Of a stretch of 38,883 nucleotides of DNA, positions 35,114 to 38,883 are shown piece after piece. How positions within the stretch are numbered: the stretch's first letter is position 1; each line of letters begins with the position of its first letter. Made by a program: the position numbers and the translations under genes. Source of the DNA: Propionispira raffinosivorans DSM 20765 (GTDB lineage: Bacteria > Bacillota > Negativicutes > Selenomonadales > Selenomonadaceae); the NCBI RefSeq assembly GCF_000381065.1, contig NZ_KB905869.1, positions 1 to 38,883 on the forward strand. Direction: 5' to 3'. Below the pieces are notes generated by a model. It ran no database searches. It saw only the letters and a program-made list of their open reading frames with translations, and was not told where the DNA came from.

Positions 35114-36247
35114 TTAATCCAGTACCCCCAAAAGTGCCAGCATAATACCTCCAGAAATCGCTGTTCCAAACACGCCCGCTAAATTCGGTCCCATGGCATG
35201 CATAATCAAGAAATTCGCTCGATTTTCTTGCAAACCAACCATATGCGAAACACGTGCCGCAATCGGCACCGAAGCAATACCGGCTGAACCAATCAGCGGA
35301 TTAATTTTACCACCGCTGATTTTATTCATAATCCTTGCGCCGATAACCCCCGAAGCTGTACCAAAAGCAAAGGCAAGCAGCCCAAGTAAAATAATGACCA
35401 ATGTCTTGAAATTCAAAAAGGTATCGGCCTGCATCGTAGAACCAATTGCTACCGTCAAAATCAAGGTAACGATATTGAGCAATGTATTGGCAGCGGTTTC
35501 CGCCAAACGATCTACAACCAAACATTCTTTCAATAAATTGCCCAGCATCAGCATCGTAATGAGCGGTGCCACCGGTGGTAAAAACAAGTTAACAATAATA
35601 GCGATTACAATAGGAAAAACAATCTTTTCCAGTCTGGAAACATATCTTGGTTGTTCCATGATAATATTCCGTTCTTCTTTCGTTGTAAGAAAACGCATAA
35701 TTGGCGGCTGTATCAATGGCATAAGTGCCATATAAGAATACGCTGCCACCGAAATCTGCGGCAATAAATGCGGTGCTAATTTCATCGTGACATAAATGGC
35801 CATAGGACCATCTGCACCGCCGATAATTCCAATGGCTCCAGCTTCCGCTAACGTAAATCCTAGTAATTTCGCACCAATCAGTGCTACAAAAATCCCTAAA
35901 TGTGCCGCTGCCCCTAAAATAACCAAGCTTGGATTTGCAATCATCGGACCAAAATCTGTCATAGCCCCAATTCCTAAAAAAATCAAAGGAGGAAGTATAA
36001 GAAGTTCTACACCTTGATATGCGTAATAAAATAATCCGCCCGGTTTTACTAAATCCGATCCCGGAACATTTGCAACAATACAAGCCAAACCTATCCCTAC
36101 CAATAGAAATGGTTCATATTTTTTTACAATTCCTAAAAATAGTAAAATACCGCCCACGATAATCATTACGATATTGCCCCACCAAATTTGCATTAAACCA
36201 GTCTGCTGAACTAAATCAGACAACAATCCCATTAACTGCTCATACAT
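35114..36247 (-). CDS. Na+-translocating decarboxylase beta subunit (OadB/GcdB/MmdB family)
   Basis: The beta subunit decarboxylates carboxybiotin and exports two Na+ in oxaloacetate, glutaconyl-CoA and methylmalonyl-CoA decarboxylases. The 377-residue protein has about nine to eleven hydrophobic segments and the family's GIIGGADGPMAIYV (GGADGP at 143-148), with the conserved Asp implicated in Na+ binding. LPPLIFLGIGAMTDFGP and GSAGIASVPIAARV are also characteristic. It is third in an operon behind a hotdog thioesterase and a 49-residue membrane protein. No carboxyltransferase (alpha) or biotin carrier is present within the window, so its substrate cannot be assigned. GGAGG lies close before the ATG. 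Confidence 0.92.
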   Translation of the reverse strand: MYEQLMGLLSDLVQQTGLMQIWWGNIVMIIVGGILLFLGIVKKYEPFLLVGIGLACIVANVPGSDLVKPGGLFYYAYQGVELLILPPLIFLGIGAMTDFGPMIANPSLVILGAAAHLGIFVALIGAKLLGFTLAEAGAIGIIGGADGPMAIYVTMKLAPHLLPQISVAAYSYMALMPLIQPPIMRFLTTKEERNIIMEQPRYVSRLEKIVFPIVIAIIVNLFLPPVAPLITMLMLGNLLKECLVVDRLAETAANTLLNIVTLILTVAIGSTMQADTFLNFKTLVIILLGLLAFAFGTASGVIGARIMNKISGGKINPLIGSAGIASVPIAARVSHMVGLQENRANFLIMHAMGPNLAGVFGTAISGGIMLALLGVLD

Positions 36248-36287
36248 GTTTATTCCTCCAAACTAGTTTTCTGATATTCTTAGATAA

Positions 36288-36437
36288 TCAATATTTATCC
36301 TCTTTAATTTCACCCAAATGATTTAACCAGGGAAACAGGGCTAATACCCCGCCTATAGCGGCAATAAAAATGAAACTCAGGAAAAAATCAATTACACTTA
36401 ATGCAATAGCGCCTTGCAGCGTATCCGGTAAATTCAT
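36288..36437 (-). CDS. Small (49-residue) single-span membrane protein, possible decarboxylase accessory subunit
   Basis: This short gene lies between the thioesterase (13 bp upstream) and the beta subunit (40 bp downstream). It starts with ATG at 36437, preceded by AAGGGGG at good spacing. The protein begins MNLPDTLQGAIALSVIDFF, has one hydrophobic helix (about residues 12-38) and ends with a charged tail GEIKEDKY. Na+-pump decarboxylases of Negativicutes contain small subunits (gamma/delta OadG type; the epsilon subunit MmdE of Veillonella is about this size), so a role in assembling or anchoring the beta subunit is plausible. I do not recognise a specific family. Confidence 0.72.
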   Translation of the reverse strand: MNLPDTLQGAIALSVIDFFLSFIFIAAIGGVLALFPWLNHLGEIKEDKY

Positions 36438-36450
36438 TATTTTAACCCCC

Positions 36451-36879
36451 TTATACTAATTTACGATTCGTTAAAAATCTTGTCCGCTGCCGAGCTTTTT
36501 TTAACAGCGCTTCCTGATTCACAACAATCCGCTTATGAATACCATGACCTACCTCACCTTGTTCATCCCACGCTTTTATTTGCAAAACCACTTCATGATC
36601 TTCGATTTCAATAATTGTTACTTTGATGGTGATCGTCATGCCTAAACTCGTTGTTGCTGTATGCGTAAATTCAGTTGAATATCCTATACTGATAAACCCC
36701 TCTGGCAAATATTGATCGATGGTTTCTACAGAAGCTTTAATTGCCATTCCCACACAAGCTGGCGTTGCCAATAATTCATTTAATTCTTTTGTATAGTTAC
36801 TAGCCGTATCTGATTTTTGCACCACTTGGCGAATCATCGCATTTTGTCCTACTGAAAGTATCTCTCTTAAATCAAACAT
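36451..36879 (-). CDS. Hotdog-fold thioesterase, fluoroacetyl-CoA thioesterase (FlK)-like
   Basis: The 142-residue protein has a single hotdog domain resembling the FlK-like thioesterases: ELLATPACVGMAIKAS (about 35-50), EFTHTATTSLGMTITIKV (70-87) and AWDEQGEVGHGIHKRIVV. His73 and Thr39 match positions used in FlK catalysis, but the glutamate of the FlK triad is not obvious. It should hydrolyse a small acyl-CoA or keep one out of a pathway. It is the first gene of an operon with the 49-residue membrane protein and the Na+-decarboxylase beta subunit, so its substrate may be the CoA ester tied to that pump. GGAGAGGGG precedes the ATG. Confidence 0.8.
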   Translation of the reverse strand: MFDLREILSVGQNAMIRQVVQKSDTASNYTKELNELLATPACVGMAIKASVETIDQYLPEGFISIGYSTEFTHTATTSLGMTITIKVTIIEIEDHEVVLQIKAWDEQGEVGHGIHKRIVVNQEALLKKARQRTRFLTNRKLV

Positions 36880-37213
36880 CTAATATTCCCCTCTCCGCAT
36901 TTTATTTTCATTTACAAATAATCTGAAAATTGTTTTATTTTTATTTTATACCTAATTCACAAAAAAAGGAAATACAAAAAAGTAATCTATTTCATTCCTT
37001 TTTGCTATCCTTGTTAATGTTTCAACACATTTACCTAGAAATCAGGTAATCCACTACGGCAAAATACAGCAATAGTATTAAAATTCAAATTTGAAGAATA
37101 AAAATTTACAAATAAAAATTTTTTATTGTTTGACATTGCTGTTCCAGCTTAATAGAATGTAGATAGAACCAGTTACTGATCACACGACAGCTAAAAATTG
37201 GGGGATTACATAA
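36880..37213. other. Divergent AT-rich spacer
   Basis: This 334-bp stretch separates the thioesterase operon from the GGDEF gene. It holds a perfect 12-bp palindrome TTCAAATTTGAA (37084-37095) and the GGDEF gene promoter. I see no gene in it. Confidence 0.5.
37130..37158 (+). promoter_or_regulatory. SigA-type promoter of the GGDEF gene
   Basis: TTGACA, a 17-bp spacer and TAGAAT predict a start near 37165, about 50 bp before the start codon. The palindrome at 37084-37095 lies 35 bp upstream of the -35. Confidence 0.75.
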
Positions 37214-38560
37214 ATGGATAAAAATTTGAAGGCCGCAAAAAAAGTACTGACGGATTTCCTTGATTCATGTTATGTTAATCGAAATACAAATAAAATTCTT
37301 CAACTACTCGCTACAAATGCCTATATATATAAGCCCGATTTACCAACCCATTTTATTACAAAAGCTGATTTTATAGTCTACTTGGAAAATGAAGCCGAAC
37401 AAAATACAATAGCACCTTCTTATCGAATCCATACATTTCATGCCAAGCTAACCCCCAACCAATCCGTTGACCTTATCGTTTCGATTATTTTAGTGAATCA
37501 AAATGAACCAGATACAGGCTGCTGCCCCTATCAAAAATGGAATATAACTGCAACCTTGCGATTGCATGACAATAGCTATTTGATTGATGTGATTCATTTT
37601 TCTCTCGCGACAAATCAACAATCTAAAAAAGATAAGCTGGCATTTATCAAAGCACAGAGTCTTTTAAAACTTGTTCAAGCGCGCTATCGCATTATTTTGG
37701 AATGCACAGAAGATATCATTTTTGAATATAATATTCCTCATGATGTATTAACGTTAAATTATAATATTGATACCCCTGAAGGAAAAAAAAATAAAAAAGT
37801 GCAAATAAACTCATATTCTACCTCACTTTACAAAAAAAGTTCAATCCACCCGGCTGATCTCGAGAAAATCGATAAAGTCTTAATGGATAAACTTTCCCCT
37901 GACAATTTGACACTCCGCCTGAAAGGCCCCCAAAAAACGATATATCGCTGGTTTGAATTAAGAGGAACCTGGATTTATAATGACATGCAAAAGCCATTTT
38001 GTTATACAGGGCTTTTACACAATATTCATAAACAAAAGCTGCAGATTGATGCCTTAACCTATAAGTCAGAACGAGATGGGCTTACTGGACTGTACAATCG
38101 TCAGGCGGCCGAATATTTGATTATGTCTACCTTAAAAAAAGACAGCCAGCAGCAACATGCTTTTATTATTATTGATATTGATTATTTCAAACAGGTCAAC
38201 GATGTCTTGGGACATCAGTTTGGTGATTCCGTATTAGTCAGCCTCGCAAAAAAACTGAGTATGACATTTCGGTATGACGATATCATTGGACGCTTTGGTG
38301 GGGATGAATTCGTAGTCTTCATGCGCGATATCCCATCCGATGAGATGCCCCTGGAAAGATCACAGCACTTAGGTAAGCTGTTTCGACGAAAATTTATTGA
38401 AGCCTTTAATCAAAAATTTTCTTGCAGCATTGGTATCGCTATTTATAAGAAAGATGGACAAACCTTTGAAGAACTTTATCATGCTGCTGATGTTGCTTTG
38501 TATGAGGCTAAGAATCACGGCCGCAATCGTTGTTATATGTACTCGCGTGAATTCGAGTAA
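37214..38560 (+). CDS. Diguanylate cyclase with NTF2-like and PAS-like N-terminal domains
   Basis: The 448-residue soluble protein should make cyclic di-GMP. The C-terminal GGDEF domain (about 285-448) has DGLTGLYNRQAAEYL, DIDYFKQVNDVLGHQFGD and an intact active site GGDEF (362-366). RxxD (Arg353 to Asp356) lies five residues before it, the place of the inhibitory product-binding I-site. The first 150 residues look like an NTF2/SnoaL-like alpha+beta cone (no membrane helix or signal peptide), and residues about 160-280 look like a PAS fold. Ligands are unknown. GGGGGAT precedes the ATG. It stands alone. Confidence 0.88.
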   Translation: MDKNLKAAKKVLTDFLDSCYVNRNTNKILQLLATNAYIYKPDLPTHFITKADFIVYLENEAEQNTIAPSYRIHTFHAKLTPNQSVDLIVSIILVNQNEPDTGCCPYQKWNITATLRLHDNSYLIDVIHFSLATNQQSKKDKLAFIKAQSLLKLVQARYRIILECTEDIIFEYNIPHDVLTLNYNIDTPEGKKNKKVQINSYSTSLYKKSSIHPADLEKIDKVLMDKLSPDNLTLRLKGPQKTIYRWFELRGTWIYNDMQKPFCYTGLLHNIHKQKLQIDALTYKSERDGLTGLYNRQAAEYLIMSTLKKDSQQQHAFIIIDIDYFKQVNDVLGHQFGDSVLVSLAKKLSMTFRYDDIIGRFGGDEFVVFMRDIPSDEMPLERSQHLGKLFRRKFIEAFNQKFSCSIGIAIYKKDGQTFEELYHAADVALYEAKNHGRNRCYMYSREFE

Positions 38561-38622
38561 GATTCAGACTTTGATACTCAAACTATATATATGGTCTAAT
38601 AAAATTTTTATACAAGTCATGA

Positions 38623-38640
38623 CCTCCGGTAAACCGGAGG
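38623..38640. repeat. IS right-end subterminal hairpin
   Basis: CCTCCGG and CCGGAGG form a 7-bp perfect stem with a TAAA loop. On the minus strand it reads CCTCCGGTTTACCGGAGG, close to the left-end hairpin CCACCGGCTTAGCCGGCGG, as expected of the two ends of one IS type. Confidence 0.65.
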
Positions 38641-38730
38641 CTTGCTCAAGCCCTGGAAGGGCATATTACTAACATAAGCCCCTCAAGGGGCGTCCGAATG
38701 GTCTAACCAACGTTTTACTTTTTCGGGCGA

Positions 38731-38748
38731 CCCCTAAAGGGGCTTTTT
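38731..38748 (+). terminator. Plus-strand terminator inside the IS right end
   Basis: CCCCT-AAA-GGGGC is followed by TTTTTATTT on the plus strand. It would stop transcripts entering the IS from the GGDEF side and reduce antisense reading of tnpA. Confidence 0.55.
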
Positions 38749-38750
38749 AT

Positions 38751-38883
38751 TTATGCCTTTTGCTTCTTGCTACCCGTAAACGGGTCCACAAACTCTTTTA
38801 AACTCATTTGTTCTGTTATTTGATCTTGTTCTAGCTGATTCCTAATGTAGTTCTCTATCTGCTTTTTATTTCTTCCTACCGTA
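38751..38883 (-). CDS. tnpA: IS200/IS605 family transposase TnpA, C-terminal fragment (cut by window edge)
   Basis: The last 44 residues of a TnpA are encoded here on the minus strand. They start TVGRNKKQIENYIRNQ, where the tyrosine followed three residues later by Asn-Gln is the Y1 catalytic tyrosine region, and end EQMSLKEFVDPFTGSKKQKA before a TAA at 38753-38751. The HUH motif lies outside the window. The fragment does not overlap the N-terminal fragment at 1-132, so whether both come from copies of one IS cannot be shown here. Confidence 0.82.
   Translation of the reverse strand, partial: TVGRNKKQIENYIRNQLEQDQITEQMSLKEFVDPFTGSKKQKA

Larger units (their letters stand above)
38610..38883 (-). 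mobile_element. IS200/IS605-type insertion sequence, right-end portion (runs off the window)
   Basis: The 3' end of a tnpA gene, three short GC-rich hairpins (38650-38662, 38678-38691, 38731-38743) and a subterminal hairpin at 38623-38640 form the right end of an IS in minus orientation. The exact end cannot be fixed from one copy; it should be a few bases left of 38621. The element has the same orientation as the fragment at the left edge of the window. Confidence 0.72.

Noticed and set aside
35193..35735. 180-codon open frame antisense to the decarboxylase beta-subunit gene
   Set aside because: Antisense shadow of a hydrophobic gene; no ribosome binding site or known domain.
1..38883. Single tnpA gene split across a circular origin
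   Set aside because: Joining the ends gives a frame shift and lacks the middle third of TnpA, including the HUH motif.
1..38883. CRISPR array, prophage or defence island
   Set aside because: No regularly spaced repeats, phage structural genes or known defence genes were seen on either strand.

Overview
The window looks like a chromosomal segment from an anaerobic, low-G+C Firmicute, most likely a member of the Negativicutes (Selenomonadales/Veillonellales-type). This rests on gene content: Na+-translocating decarboxylase beta subunit, Dcu-type C4-dicarboxylate carrier, hybrid cluster protein, LL-diaminopimelate aminotransferase, T-box leaders, a mannose-family PTS behind a sigma-54 promoter, and AT-rich spacers. 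No rRNA or 16S marker is present, so the placement is an inference. Both edges lie inside IS200/IS605-type tnpA genes of the same orientation (N-terminal 44 residues at the left, C-terminal 44 residues at the right), so the window may be a whole contig that broke at copies of a repeated IS.

Left part (0.35-10 kb): a C4-dicarboxylate transporter, dapL (lysine/peptidoglycan precursor), a DUF815 ATPase, a lipid kinase next to a SpoVB/MurJ-like flippase, a GalT/HIT-like DUF4931 protein and peptide chain release factor 3. Most are separated by strong hairpin terminators, so this is a set of mainly single-gene housekeeping units.

Centre (10-20 kb): a complete tryptophan operon on the minus strand in the order trpD-F-C-B-A-E-G, with anthranilate synthase genes last instead of first. 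It is preceded by a Trp T-box leader with one UGG specifier but two consecutive antiterminator/terminator modules. A 13-bp inverted repeat flanks the first module and could loop it out. Just upstream is a type-2 leuA under its own Leu (CUC) T-box, then an acyl-CoA thioesterase.

Right part (20-38.9 kb): a mannose-family PTS operon (IIB-IIC-IID, no IIA) behind a GG-N10-GC sigma-54 promoter; clpB with a cluster of four GTCAAA heptads at its promoter; a chemoreceptor; an aspartate-type aminotransferase; a two-component system; a deoxyinosine/uracil-type DNA glycosylase; hcp with a CRP/FNR-type dyad placed 41.5 bp upstream of a predicted start; a PII protein lacking the uridylylated tyrosine; an operon of hotdog thioesterase, a 49-residue membrane peptide and a Na+-decarboxylase beta subunit with no carboxyltransferase or biotin carrier; and an NTF2-like/PAS/GGDEF diguanylate cyclase.

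The best candidates for something undescribed are the tandem trp T-box with its enclosing inverted repeat, the orphan Na+-pump operon with the 49-residue protein, and the promoter architectures of hcp and clpB. I saw no CRISPR array, tRNA, rRNA, prophage or recognisable defence island.
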